Origin: an uncultured Anderseniella sp.
GTDB lineage: Bacteria > Pseudomonadota > Alphaproteobacteria > Rhizobiales > Aestuariivirgaceae
Assembly (NCBI GenBank): GCA_947488295.1
Contig: CANKYU010000003.1
Span: forward strand, 186,001-250,000
Reading direction: 5' to 3'
DNA length: 64,000 nt
The notes beneath the pieces are model-generated. The model did not search any database and was not told the DNA's origin. It worked only from the letters and a program-made list of their open reading frames with translations. This document shows, piece after piece, positions 19,374-28,240 of the stretch (the stretch's first letter is position 1; each line of letters opens with the position of its first letter). A program made the position numbers and the translations under genes.

Positions 19374-19811
19374 TTAGCCGGTCTGACCCAGGTACTGCAG
19401 GATCTTCCTCTGTCTCGCCATGCTGCCGGTTCCGGCATCTGCTGCGATGGCATTCAATTGTTCGACCAGCCTGGTTCTCAGTTCGCTGGCAAAACTGCTG
19501 ACCAGGAATTCGCATAACCACCTGACCTGACCATCGGAAATTCCACAGGTTTTCAGTCTGTGTGAAACAAATCGCAGATCATCTGCACGAAGGTTCAGGT
19601 GTGGTTTGAACAGCATTGCAAGGTGCCGGCGCTGCTGCATGCTGATCGTACCGTTTTCACCCAGCACCCAGATCAACATTATCAGCTGCAGGAACTGTTC
19701 ATCATTCTCCTGCAAGTCTGGAAAAATCGCATCCAGCCGATGCGCGTGATCTATTATTTCTACCAGTCTGCGTTTTTTTCTGGTTCGCCGGCGTACCCCG
19801 TTTACGGTCAT
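19374..19811 (-). CDS. Hypothetical helical protein, weakly TerB-like
   Basis: The 145-residue protein begins with a very basic tail (GVRRRTRKKRR) followed by a helical domain (QFLQLIMLIWVLGENGTISMQQRRHLAMLF ... LRFVSHRLKTCGISDGQVRWLCEFLVSSF). The helix pattern with an acidic-turn motif recalls TerB-like domains, but I cannot confirm this by eye. No signal peptide or membrane segment. It lies 88 bp before the small gene at 19900 on the same strand in transcription order and may share its transcript. Confidence 0.55.
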   Translation of the reverse strand: MTVNGVRRRTRKKRRLVEIIDHAHRLDAIFPDLQENDEQFLQLIMLIWVLGENGTISMQQRRHLAMLFKPHLNLRADDLRFVSHRLKTCGISDGQVRWLCEFLVSSFASELRTRLVEQLNAIAADAGTGSMARQRKILQYLGQTG

Positions 19812-19899
19812 TTTCCCTCTGTTTTTTATCGCCTCAGGGCTACGCCGTACACCCGGGGCTTTTACTGCTGTGTGCTGATCTGCCTGTATGTCTTGATTG

Positions 19900-20175
19900 T
19901 CATGCCCGTTTGAACAGTCCCGGCCTGCGCGTCCTGCTCACGGCAGCCGCCGGTTTGCGGCTGTGCCGTATCCTGGTTTGCAACGGCAGCCGTGCGGGTT
20001 GTTTGCTGATCAGGTTTCGAAGTTGAACGGCTTTTTCGATACAACTGTCGAGAAGCAGCGCATTTTCAGAAGCGATCGTCTCACCGCTGCGGACAAGCTG
20101 TTCCAGTTGCGCAAGTTCCTGCGCGATTGCCCGGATCGCCAATTCCTGCTCTTCCATGAAGTTCAAACGTGACAT
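19900..20175 (-). CDS. Small hypothetical coiled-coil protein
   Basis: A 91-residue protein with a helical, coiled-coil-like N-terminal two-thirds (EEQELAIRAIAQELAQLEQLVRSGE) and a basic C-terminal tail (RKPAAAVSRTRRPGLFKRA). The ATG at 20175 lacks a clear ribosome site, and an internal ATG at 20157 is an alternative. It resembles short Alpha-proteobacterial unknowns. Function not recognised. Confidence 0.5.
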   Translation of the reverse strand: MSRLNFMEEQELAIRAIAQELAQLEQLVRSGETIASENALLLDSCIEKAVQLRNLISKQPARLPLQTRIRHSRKPAAAVSRTRRPGLFKRA

Positions 20176-20355
20176 GGCTGCTATGTTCAGTTACGCAGCG
20201 GAAGATATCAATTGATGATGTTCAAACGCTTGTGAAACAGGCGCAACATATTGTTGGTGCATTAATCATCCATCAATGGTAATTTCATTTACCGGCAACG
20301 CTTTTACGCATTTGATACGTGGCCTGTGGAAGCCTTGCCAAGTCGATGAAATACC

Positions 20356-21237
20356 ATGATACGTGAAATGAACAAGAAACAACCCACCGCGCAGCGCCCG
20401 CCAAATATCATGCACGAGATGTTGCGCTCGTTCGTAACCCTCGCGAAGTTTCTCAACCTCACTCACGCGGTCAACCATCTTGGTTCAACCCGGCAAACCG
20501 TGCGGCGTCATATCGAGATGCTTCAGTCACTGAGGGGAGAAAAGCTGCTTGCGTTCGTTGATCGACAATATGTTCTGACCAGGGCCGGCGAACTGGCCTT
20601 GGTCGAAGCTGAACAAATACTGCTGCTCGACGACGCTTGGATGCGCAACGAAGTCAGGGTAGTGGATGGCCTGACCGCTGTTCTGTACGACTCCGGCACG
20701 GAAATCCCCTATTATTCGCAGCAGCATTCCATCGATACGATCTGGTCACACGGGACACCGCTCATTCAGAAGGGATTGCTTTGCTGGGTGGAATCCAAGG
20801 CACAGCTTGAAGCTCCCGAGTTTGATGATGTCAGAGACTATCTCCTGGCCTATCGCAGGCATAACCGGGAATGGCTTTGCGTCAGTATCGGCGAGAAGTC
20901 TTCCTATGCAACTTGGCTTGGATGGTCGTGGGCAAAAAGCGCAATCGGCAAACCTCTTTCCGATGATCCAATGGCCAGTGATGCTGACCAGTATGTAAGC
21001 CAGTCATATGACAGCATCCTGCGCAGCGGCGGTCTCCGGATCGATCATGTTTATACCAAGATAGCCAGGACCCATGGCGGTGTGCCTGAGCCCATCACTT
21101 ACCAGCGGCTCATCCTGAGGTGCATGTTCCCCAATGGCGACCATGCCCTCGTAACCCTGGTTGACAGGACAAAAACTGTTGAGATCGTCGATGTAAACCT
21201 TGCTGACCTTCCGGCGATGGATCCCGCAATGCTATGA
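20356..21237 (+). CDS. LysR-type HTH protein with an atypical C-terminal domain
   Basis: Residues 20-85 of this 293-residue protein are a LysR-like winged HTH (LAKFLNLTHAVNHLGSTRQTVRRHIEMLQSLRGEKLL). The remaining 200 residues do not look like the LysR effector domain: there is no Rossmann-like pattern, and the Trp/Tyr-rich sequence (REWLCVSIGEKSSYATWLGWSW) ends in a strand-rich YQRLILRCMFPNGDHALVTLVD, PAS-like by impression only. It precedes the GNAT-like gene by 75 bp on the same strand, suggesting a sensor/modifier pair. Confidence 0.65.
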   Translation: MIREMNKKQPTAQRPPNIMHEMLRSFVTLAKFLNLTHAVNHLGSTRQTVRRHIEMLQSLRGEKLLAFVDRQYVLTRAGELALVEAEQILLLDDAWMRNEVRVVDGLTAVLYDSGTEIPYYSQQHSIDTIWSHGTPLIQKGLLCWVESKAQLEAPEFDDVRDYLLAYRRHNREWLCVSIGEKSSYATWLGWSWAKSAIGKPLSDDPMASDADQYVSQSYDSILRSGGLRIDHVYTKIARTHGGVPEPITYQRLILRCMFPNGDHALVTLVDRTKTVEIVDVNLADLPAMDPAML

Positions 21238-21312
21238 GCCGCGTTAATGATCTGGTAACCTTTGCGAGGGTGTAATTGTAATGGTGGCCGAAGGCAGTTT
21301 GCATCTTGATCA

Positions 21313-22131
21313 TTGACACACGCATCCCGAATCAAGCCATCTGGATTCTGCAGGGACGCTCAGTCGGAGACACAAACGATTGTGCAAAAAAGACAAGCCA
21401 AGGCAATTGCCGAATACATAGCCGGTACCGAGAAAGTAGTTTCGGAGCTGGGTATTACCATTGAAGTTGGCTCGGATTTCGAGTTTTTCTGTTCAATTCC
21501 CAAACAGCAGCCTGAGCGACATGATGTTTCGCCTATATTTGATCCGAGCGAATGCGCCGTCTCGGCTTCCAATGGATTTTGGCTGATCGGCCGAAATATT
21601 TCGGGCGAAATTGTACTCACCCAGGCAATAAAACTGGTTCCGGTTGGAGATGCCGGGTTCCTGAGCCATCTGTCCGAAAACCTGGCTGACTACAGGCCGA
21701 AGGGAGACCGGCTTGATATTGCCAGATCGCAGGTTCATCTGACTGACCGTGCTGGTCGGCTGTCAGGAGATTTGTGTTACTATGGCGAGTTGTGGATCAA
21801 GCGTTCCTATCGCGGCAGTTGCCTGACAGCGGTCATGCCGCGCCTGATGTTCGCAATTGCAATTGCGAAATGGTCGCCAAATGTGGTGTTCGGCGTCATG
21901 GAACCCCTCGCTGCCTGCAAGGGACTGGCTGCACGTGAGGGATTCATGCATCTCGAGCAGGGCGGACTGCATTGGTGGGATCGTGTTTCTTCCGAGACGA
22001 TGGAGGAATGGCTGGTCTGGACCACGAAGGACGACTTTATCTTCAATATGAGAGTGTCTCCTGAAATGCTGTCAAAACTCTATCCAAGCAGGATTGCCAA
22101 AGAACCTGCCAAGGTGGCGAAAGTTGCCTGA
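21313..22131 (+). CDS. GNAT-like acyltransferase-fold protein
   Basis: The longest frame begins with TTG at 21313 (272 residues); a GTG at 21382 is an alternative and neither has a strong ribosome site. The C-terminal half has a GNAT-like order: a strand GELWI, then RSYRGSCLTAVMPRLMFAIAIAKW, where the acetyl-CoA loop R/Q-x-x-G-x-G/A would be but is degenerate, a strand VVFGVMEP, then AAREGFMHLEQGG. Activity therefore uncertain. It pairs with the LysR-HTH gene and is followed by a composite palindrome. Confidence 0.55.
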   Translation: MTHASRIKPSGFCRDAQSETQTIVQKRQAKAIAEYIAGTEKVVSELGITIEVGSDFEFFCSIPKQQPERHDVSPIFDPSECAVSASNGFWLIGRNISGEIVLTQAIKLVPVGDAGFLSHLSENLADYRPKGDRLDIARSQVHLTDRAGRLSGDLCYYGELWIKRSYRGSCLTAVMPRLMFAIAIAKWSPNVVFGVMEPLAACKGLAAREGFMHLEQGGLHWWDRVSSETMEEWLVWTTKDDFIFNMRVSPEMLSKLYPSRIAKEPAKVAKVA

Positions 22132-22136
22132 TCTGA

Positions 22137-22178
22137 CTGGAGCAGCACGGGTTCAACTGAACCCAAACACTGCTCCAG
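22137..22178. repeat. Composite palindromic element, copy 1
   Basis: Outer arms CTGGAGCAG (22137-22145) and CTGCTCCAG (22170-22178) enclose an inner palindrome GGGTTCA-AC-TGAACCC (22149-22164). A related, partly decayed copy lies at 36228-36270. It sits just after the stop of the GNAT-like gene and could also act as a terminator stem. Confidence 0.65.
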
Positions 22179-22337
22179 GCCGCACCCGGGTTCGTGCCAA
22201 CCGGTAACACTGAACAACCGTGTTTGATCAAGGCGGCGCAGGCTTCACATTGCCATCACCTGGACGTGAGGCGGATTGATTTCCCCTCAGGGCCTGCCGG
22301 CCCTCACACTGGTCTCCATATATCAGGAGACCAGGAC

Positions 22338-23081
22338 GTGGACCGGACGTATCTACAGCCAAGTCAACGTTCCCGATATTTCTTATTTGAGGGAGCGACC
22401 CGCGCAAGACACCTTGCGGCACTTGCGCTGGTTGCCTTTATTGCCACCGCGCTCGGATTAACTGCCACGGCTCAGGAAACCGAGCGGGACCTTGACGACG
22501 GTGACAGGGCAGTTCGCTCAGGTCCGATCAAGCCGGCCGAAGATCCCAACGAACCGCGCCGGCACTTTCGCCTAAAAAACCCGGCCCTGCTGAGTGCAGA
22601 AGATGCTGAGGGTCTTTACGCCAAACTCAAGTCCGACATGGCTACGCGTTACGCGTTGTCGGGCCAGCCGGAGGCTGTGAACTACCAGACATGGAAACGG
22701 TACAACCGGGGACCATATCCGAGCGTCTCGCACGGCAACCGGTATCTCAACAATTATGGCAACCCGGCCGCACAGGCCTATGGTCGGTATGAAAAGGCAG
22801 GGAAGTTACCCGTTGGATCGATACTGGCCAAAGACAGCATCACGGTGAGCAAAGACGGCAAGGCCATGCCCGGTGCATTGTTCCTGATGGAAAAGATGGC
22901 AACCGGCTTCAACTATGTCAGTGGTGACTGGCGCTATACCATGATCTTGCCTGATGGCAGTCTTTTCGGCACAACCAATGGCGAGGGGGCGGACCGGGTC
23001 AGGTTCTGCATTTCCTGCCATCTGGCCGTGGAACAGCAGGATCACCTGTTCTATATCCCCCGTGAATACCGGCGAAACTGA
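22338..23081 (+). CDS. Cytochrome P460-family haem protein
   Basis: A GTG at 22338 with CAGGAG ten bases upstream gives 247 residues. An N-terminal basic stretch precedes a signal segment (HLAALALVAFIATALGLTATAQ), so it is exported. The conserved region includes YNRGPYPSVSHGNRYLNNYGN, ALFLMEK, WRYTMILPDGSLFG and the C-terminal FCISCH haem attachment motif (C224-H228). P460 proteins carry a crosslinked c-type haem and oxidise hydroxylamine or bind NO. The upstream open frame is ignored because it lacks family sequence. Confidence 0.8.
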   Translation: MDRTYLQPSQRSRYFLFEGATRARHLAALALVAFIATALGLTATAQETERDLDDGDRAVRSGPIKPAEDPNEPRRHFRLKNPALLSAEDAEGLYAKLKSDMATRYALSGQPEAVNYQTWKRYNRGPYPSVSHGNRYLNNYGNPAAQAYGRYEKAGKLPVGSILAKDSITVSKDGKAMPGALFLMEKMATGFNYVSGDWRYTMILPDGSLFGTTNGEGADRVRFCISCHLAVEQQDHLFYIPREYRRN

Positions 23082-23320
23082 GAGCGAGACGCGATATTCC
23101 CTGCCTCGCGCGGCCGCAGCTTTCACGACTTCTCACGAACAGATCACCGAATTGTGAGAAATTACACATCGTCTTTGTACTGTCTTGCGTAAGGTCATCT
23201 CCAACGATCACGATACATCGCGCGCGCAGAAACAGGGTGCTTTCAACCCTGGGCCTGGCGTTCATATCGCGAAACACCGACTGGCATGCGGGTGGTCCAG
23301 TCAAAAGAGGAAACTCGAAA

Positions 23321-23773
23321 ATGACCAAGAAAATCATGACGATTGCGTTGTCCCTGGCCGTACTGGCAGCCCTTGCTCCTGCAACACCTTCGGCTCTTGC
23401 CGGACCGGGCGCCTTCAAACCGGGAGGCGGCGGTGGTGGTGGCGGAGGCGGCGGCCCCGGCGGGGGCCCTGGCGGCTTCGCACCCGGCGGCGGCGGCGGC
23501 GGAGGAGGCGGTGGCAACGGCGGCGGCTGGGGTGGCTGGGGTGGTGGCGGCTTCGGCATTGTCATCAATCCGGGTCCGCGACACTACTACGATGATGACC
23601 GTATTTCCTGCCGCACCGGCAAGCGCATCGTGCGCAATTCGGGCTACCGCAGGGTTCGGGTTATCGAGTGCAGAGGTAATACCTACACCTACAAGGGCAA
23701 ACGCGGATCAAGGGTCTACCGGTTGAGCGTGGACTCGCTGGACGGCATCATCGTCGGCCGCCGCCGGCTGTAA
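23321..23773 (+). CDS. Secreted glycine-rich protein with a small C-terminal basic domain
   Basis: This 150-residue protein has a signal peptide (MTKKIMTIALSLAVLAALAP, cleavage near ALA), then about 50 residues made almost wholly of glycine with a few Pro/Trp. It ends in a cysteine-containing domain (RISCRTGKRIVRNSGYRRVRVIECRG, then tyrosine-rich). The C-terminal domain recurs in secreted rhizobial unknowns and has two cysteines that may form a disulfide. Export and a surface or periplasmic place are likely; function unknown. A terminator follows at 23814. Confidence 0.75.
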   Translation: MTKKIMTIALSLAVLAALAPATPSALAGPGAFKPGGGGGGGGGGGPGGGPGGFAPGGGGGGGGGGNGGGWGGWGGGGFGIVINPGPRHYYDDDRISCRTGKRIVRNSGYRRVRVIECRGNTYTYKGKRGSRVYRLSVDSLDGIIVGRRRL

Positions 23774-23813
23774 CCGGCCTGCCGGTTCACTACCGGCAAA
23801 AGCAACAATCCGG

Positions 23814-23842
23814 TGCCCCCGATCCGCTCGCGCTCGGGGGCA
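23814..23842 (+). terminator. Rho-independent terminator
   Basis: Nine-base stem TGCCCCCGA (23814-23822) / TCGGGGGCA (23834-23842) followed by TTTCATGTTT, downstream of the glycine-rich protein gene. Confidence 0.8.
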
Positions 23843-24025
23843 TTTCATGTTTGAAAACCTGTGTGTCTCAGAAACCCGGTGTCGCCGGGACAGCGGGCTT
23901 TCAAGTAAGGTAATTTTGGCTGGTTCAATCAAACATCATCCTGATCTATGTTGCTTCTGCCTGTCGGTTGCGGAACGCTGCTTGTTCTGGAAAACGACAA
24001 TATCTTGGGAAGCAGGGAGAGGTTC

Positions 24026-24658
24026 GTGGACCACGTCGTCATTATCAAGGCTTTTGGCGCCTTCTTTGCCATTATGAATCCATTCATCAATCTTCCCATC
24101 TTCCTGGCCATGACCAGCGGAATGACCGTGCCGGATCAACGTCGACTGGCGATAAAGGTTGCCCTGTTTGCTTTCATCATGTGCGCTGTTCTGCTGGTAC
24201 TCGGGCAGCGGATTATCGACTTTTTCGGTATCACGGTGGATGAATTCCGGGTTGCCGGCGGCATTGTGCTGGCCAGCATTTCCTGGTCGATGCTGCATGG
24301 CTCCACGGTTGCCTCGCACCATGGGTCGGACAGTGAACAAAAGCAGATGTCTGAGCTCAGTGGCATGGCATTTTATCCGATGACCTTTCCGATGGTGGTG
24401 GGTCCCGGTACAATTGCCACCATCATCATCTATACCGGCCATGCATCGGGGATCGGGCAGTTGTTTTCCGTTGGCCTGGTCGTCGCCCTCATACTCGCAC
24501 TGTTGTTCGCAGTACTCTACTTCGCCTCGTTTTTCGGCAAGGTGCTGAGTGCCACGATGCGCGTGATCATGACAAGGCTGATGGGGATGATCCTTCTTGC
24601 GATATCCGTGGAAATGATACTGGACGGTGTCAAGGCAATACTGCCCGGCCTTGGCTAG
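24026..24658 (+). CDS. MarC-family integral membrane protein
   Basis: The GTG at 24026 is preferred because GGGAGAGG precedes it and the first membrane helix starts immediately after. The 210-residue product has six hydrophobic segments and the family signatures FFAIMNPFINLPIF, GMAFYPMTFPMVVGPGTIATIII and LMGMILLAISVEMILDGVKAIL. MarC proteins are inner-membrane proteins of unknown transport function, once wrongly linked to multiple antibiotic resistance. It is a single gene between a terminator and a DUF2267 gene. Confidence 0.88.
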   Translation: MDHVVIIKAFGAFFAIMNPFINLPIFLAMTSGMTVPDQRRLAIKVALFAFIMCAVLLVLGQRIIDFFGITVDEFRVAGGIVLASISWSMLHGSTVASHHGSDSEQKQMSELSGMAFYPMTFPMVVGPGTIATIIIYTGHASGIGQLFSVGLVVALILALLFAVLYFASFFGKVLSATMRVIMTRLMGMILLAISVEMILDGVKAILPGLG

Positions 24659-24753
24659 TCGGTCGCTTTGAAGTCAAGGGCGCACTTGACCCATAAATGC
24701 CGTTTGCAGCGGTTAAGCTGTCAGACAGAGTTGTCAGTCGAGGTTTCAGATTA

Positions 24754-25188
24754 ATGCCCGTGCCAACAGAGTACTGGAATGCATCGAAGGATTTCGAAGC
24801 GTTCCTGCAGGACGTGCGTGACACGTGCATGTTGCAGACCCATCATCAGGCTTATCATACGCTGCGCGCCGTCCTGCATGTGTTCCGCAACCACCTGTCT
24901 GTCGACCAGGCTCTGGGATTCGCGGACGTCCTGCCGCCTGTCACGCGAGCCATATTCGTGGAAGGCTGGCAGCCTGATGATGACCCGCCCGGTTTCCCGA
25001 GCCGCCGCGATCTGCAGCACGAAGTCAAAGCGATACGGCGCGACCACAATCTCGCACCTGACAGCGCCATTGCTGATGTGGCCGCGGCCCTGAGACGATC
25101 ATCAATCGACAAACGCAATCTGGACAACATCCTGAAAACCCTGCCGGCAGGTGCCGTTGAGTTCTGGTGTACAGAACGGCAAATCTGA
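24754..25188 (+). CDS. DUF2267 protein
   Basis: The 144-residue protein begins at 24754 (MPVPTEYWNASKDFEAFLQDV). The body matches DUF2267: YHTLRAVLHVFRNHLSVDQALGFADVLPPVTRAIFVEGWQP, followed by a second helical repeat ending in LKTLPAGAVEFW. The domain is a small soluble helical bundle of unknown function, often next to stress genes. The frame extends upstream to 24697, but the later ATG fits the family length. Confidence 0.8.
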   Translation: MPVPTEYWNASKDFEAFLQDVRDTCMLQTHHQAYHTLRAVLHVFRNHLSVDQALGFADVLPPVTRAIFVEGWQPDDDPPGFPSRRDLQHEVKAIRRDHNLAPDSAIADVAAALRRSSIDKRNLDNILKTLPAGAVEFWCTERQI

Positions 25189-25251
25189 CTCCATAGGTCG
25201 TTTCAGACGGAGATGCCGCGCCAGGCAGTGCGGCACTGAAGGCAGCGAAAA

Positions 25252-26055
25252 TCAGACCTTGGGCGAAAACAGGATTGCCGAGTTCCTCTGCGCCGTATCA
25301 GCAATCAGAGTGTCAACCAGATCCTTGGGGAAATAGACCCCGTTTACAAATTTCTGCCCCTCTTCATCACGTCTGGTGACCTCGATCAGCAATCGGGGAT
25401 TCTGATACGGCACAAGCTTGCCGAATGCTGCCGGCTGGACCATCGTCAACATTGCACGCTTTACAGATTCCCCATAGGATTCAATGAATTGCCTGGCGGC
25501 CTCGTTGAGTGTGTCGCCCTGCAAACGGCCAAGAAGCAAATCAGTACTGAAAGTAAAGCCGTGCAGGCTGTGTTTCAGGTATGTCGTCATTGCAATAATT
25601 CTGTCAACTGCCACGATCAGCAATCCGCCTTCGCCGTTTGTAAGAGTGCTGGTTATCATCTGGTTGACCAGACCATCTACGATGATCGCCTGGGACACGA
25701 GTTTGGCAAAGTTGGCCTGCGCCAGCGGATCAAGCGATTTCATGTCTTGGCTGTAGTAGTAAATGCGATATGCCGCGGACCCGTCCTCCGCAACTGTTTT
25801 GAAGAACCGGTCAATACCATCATATCTGATGACCGATCGATCACCAGCAGCCGAAACGAGGTCGGTCAATGGCATCTGGTTCTTTATCTTAAGAGCAATT
25901 GCAGCCGCGTCATCGCACATCCCCTGCAGATAATCAGCAAGTTCGGAGATGTTTGGGCGCAACTCCTGGCCGCAGACGCTGGAATCCTCAGCCCTGGCGG
26001 ATACAGGAACGTCCTCGGCTGCGGTTTTCTTCGGTGGTACGCGTTTCCCAAACAT
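25252..26055 (-). CDS. Hypothetical protein, 267 residues
   Basis: Not recognised. The first 35 residues are low-complexity and charged, then a mixed helix/strand domain follows (ISELADYLQGMCDDAAAIALKI, YRIYYYSQDMKSLDPLAQANFAKLVSQAIIVDGLVNQMI, GGLLIVAVDRIIAMTTYLKH). No signal peptide or membrane helix is evident, so it is probably cytoplasmic. It is transcribed from its own promoter, with 107 bp to the serine hydrolase gene on the same strand. Codon use is normal. Confidence 0.7.
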   Translation of the reverse strand: MFGKRVPPKKTAAEDVPVSARAEDSSVCGQELRPNISELADYLQGMCDDAAAIALKIKNQMPLTDLVSAAGDRSVIRYDGIDRFFKTVAEDGSAAYRIYYYSQDMKSLDPLAQANFAKLVSQAIIVDGLVNQMITSTLTNGEGGLLIVAVDRIIAMTTYLKHSLHGFTFSTDLLLGRLQGDTLNEAARQFIESYGESVKRAMLTMVQPAAFGKLVPYQNPRLLIEVTRRDEEGQKFVNGVYFPKDLVDTLIADTAQRNSAILFSPKV

Positions 26056-26162
26056 TGGTTTCTGCTTCGTTGCTGGTCAATGGCATTGAAGAGCAAAAGC
26101 GTAAAATTTCCGTAGACGAATGGAACTGCCAGTGCGTGGGTCGCGCAGAACAGTTGACCTGC

Positions 26163-27230
26163 TCAGCGTTGCAATACAGCAGGAAGAGCGAACTCGGTGA
26201 TGATTTTCACCGGCAGTTTCCATGCATCCGCCTGGTTGTAATTTCCGGCAAACACCACAACGATCAGTTTGTTGGCTGGACTGATCATCAGGCGTTGGCC
26301 GCCATTGCCAAACCCGGCGACCCAGTAGGGCGGGGTGCCCTCCGGGCCGAGCCACCAGAACAACCCGTAACGAAGGCCGTCACGCAACTTCGCATGCGGG
26401 GTGAACGATACGTCAAGCCAGTCTGCCGGGACAATTTGCTTGCCCTGCCAAACCCCTTTGTCGAGGACCAGGCGGCCAATCCTGGCCAGATCGTGAATGT
26501 TCATACGCAGCCCCGAGGCAACGGACGGCACACCGTCGGTTCCCGCCACCCATTCGAATTCCTTGATGCCGAGGGGCGTGAACAATCTGCGCCTGGCATA
26601 GACATCGACAGGAACTCCGGCGCCTTTGGCTATCAGCTTGCCGATCAGCGCGGTTGCTCCGCCATTATAGGTCCACCAGTCACCCGGCTCGTTGACCATG
26701 GGACGGTCCAGCACGAAGCGATATCGGTCACTTGCCTGTTCCATGGCAATTTCGCTGTTACGCGGGTCCGAGTACGGCAGGTCTTCGTTCCACTCGGTTC
26801 CCATCTTCATCGACAAGGCGTGGCGTATCCGTATCCTGCTGCGTTGCTGATCGCCGGTGAGATCAGCATATTCAGGAAACTGTTGTATCAGGCTCTCGTC
26901 CAGACCGGGCACAATGCTCTCCGACAGGGCAATGCCGTACAACAGGCTGGTGATGCTCTTGGTCACAGACCTCAAGTCATGCAGGCTGTCCTTATTGTGT
27001 TTGATTTCACCGAGCGGCGTGCCCCAGCGCTGATCATCGCCCGGATAGTGTCTTTCGGCGATAACGCTGCCCTTGTGAATGACCAGCACGCTGTGCAGGC
27101 CACTCAGTTCACCGGCGGCAAATGCGGTGTCGAGTTTTGCTTCCATCCGGCTGTCCTTTGCCATTGCCGGGTGCATCATGATCAGCAAAGTGGCTACAAG
27201 ACCGCAAAAAAGCCGAAGCGCTTGGCACAT
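26163..27230 (-). CDS. Exported serine hydrolase, beta-lactamase/esterase family
   Basis: The 355-residue protein has a signal peptide (MCQALRLFCGLVATLLIMMHPAMA) and the class C beta-lactamase-like fold. Catalytic S88-x-x-K91 lies in LRSVTKSITS, the Y188-N189 pair in WWTYNGGATALIGKL, and a C-terminal GFGNGGQRL replaces the KTG-type motif. Members include esterases, D-aminopeptidases and penicillin-binding-protein-like enzymes, so drug resistance cannot be assumed. It acts in the periplasm. Confidence 0.88.
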   Translation of the reverse strand: MCQALRLFCGLVATLLIMMHPAMAKDSRMEAKLDTAFAAGELSGLHSVLVIHKGSVIAERHYPGDDQRWGTPLGEIKHNKDSLHDLRSVTKSITSLLYGIALSESIVPGLDESLIQQFPEYADLTGDQQRSRIRIRHALSMKMGTEWNEDLPYSDPRNSEIAMEQASDRYRFVLDRPMVNEPGDWWTYNGGATALIGKLIAKGAGVPVDVYARRRLFTPLGIKEFEWVAGTDGVPSVASGLRMNIHDLARIGRLVLDKGVWQGKQIVPADWLDVSFTPHAKLRDGLRYGLFWWLGPEGTPPYWVAGFGNGGQRLMISPANKLIVVVFAGNYNQADAWKLPVKIITEFALPAVLQR

Positions 27231-27260
27231 GATTTAATGTATCTCCAATAACGTGGTGCG

Positions 27261-28034
27261 CTAGGTGCCGATCTGCAGACCCCCAAGCGCGTGGCTCACC
27301 GCCTGCCGGGTCAGGCCATCGCCGTCCCTTGAGACATCCCAGCCTAGAGTTGTTGAGATGGCCATCACGCGCCCGGTTGTCATCAGCTTTTCCAGCGCCT
27401 GCCGCATCTCTTCTGCCGATGGGCCGCCCGCAGCAGGATAGAGGAATGCCGGCGCTTCTGTTGCATCGATGATATCGCTGTCGAAATGCACATAGAGGGG
27501 ACCCGGCGGCAAAGTGGCAGGGTCAAGCTCATCCAGGTGTTCAATGAAGCGGATGCCCGAGTCGTCAACCAGCGTGCGCTCACCGGGGTCGAGATCGCGC
27601 CCGTCGCACAACACCACGCGTCCATCGTCAATCGGTGCAAGCTCCACGGCCTGCATCATGCGCTGGTCGCCGCGGCCCGTGAGCATGGCAAGCGGCATGC
27701 CGCCCAGAAAGCCGGACGGTGAGGTTTCCCAGGTATTGAAGTCGCCATGAGAGTCGAGCCAGATCAGGGTTGGCTGCAGGTGATTGCGCTCAAGGCCCGC
27801 CATCACCGGTATCGTCTGGCAGCAGTCGCCCAGAACCGCGAACGGTCTGTCACCGGCGGCAATGACCTGCGAGACGGTGTCGGCAAGTTCCCGGTGAATG
27901 GGCGCGAGGCTTTCCGTCTGGTCGCCGTCGCCTGGACCCGCCGCTATCACTCGGTCTCCCGGCGGGCTCATCGCAGCAACTGCATCGGACTGGCGATCAA
28001 GAAACATCGGTGAAGTAATGCGAACGTCTTTCAT
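27261..28034 (-). CDS. Arginase/ureohydrolase-fold protein with altered metal site
   Basis: The 257-residue protein follows the arginase layout. DSHGDFN (D94, H96, D98) and HFDSDIID (D185, D187) supply four or five of the usual Mn ligands. The first motif, normally GGDHS, reads GDCCQ with Cys71 in the histidine position, and the protein is shorter than arginase. It may have lost the binuclear centre or act on another substrate. Transcribed in line after the terminator at 28193; neighbours give no pathway clue. Confidence 0.8.
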   Translation of the reverse strand: MKDVRITSPMFLDRQSDAVAAMSPPGDRVIAAGPGDGDQTESLAPIHRELADTVSQVIAAGDRPFAVLGDCCQTIPVMAGLERNHLQPTLIWLDSHGDFNTWETSPSGFLGGMPLAMLTGRGDQRMMQAVELAPIDDGRVVLCDGRDLDPGERTLVDDSGIRFIEHLDELDPATLPPGPLYVHFDSDIIDATEAPAFLYPAAGGPSAEEMRQALEKLMTTGRVMAISTTLGWDVSRDGDGLTRQAVSHALGGLQIGT

Positions 28035-28192
28035 GCCGGGTTCCTTCTGGTGGAGTGTGAAAACTCGCTCGGGTTCAAGTTATGACAAACTTCGCCAACA
28101 GGACAGTGTCGCGTGGCGAGACACAACAACTGCTCCAACTGCTACGATATTGCCTGCTTGGGATCCGAATCTGGTTGCGGACGCATATATAC

Positions 28193-28227
28193 CAAGGGCC
28201 AGATCACTGCGCGTTACCTGGCCCTTG
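28193..28227 (-). terminator. Terminator-like hairpin
   Basis: Perfect 10-bp stem CAAGGGCCAG (28193-28202) / CTGGCCCTTG (28218-28227) with a 15-base loop. It follows the arginine-rich protein gene in its transcription direction. Confidence 0.65.
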
Positions 28228-28240
28228 TTGGACTTGCAAG

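Noticed and set aside
23243..23584. Alternative frames over the glycine-codon tract (Pro- or Ala/Thr-rich products)
   Set aside because: They are forced by the GGC/GGN repeats; only the plus-strand frame from 23321 has a signal peptide and a folded C-terminal domain.
25899..27251. 450-codon plus-strand frame across the serine hydrolase
   Set aside because: It spans two minus-strand genes with clear families and has no recognisable sequence of its own.
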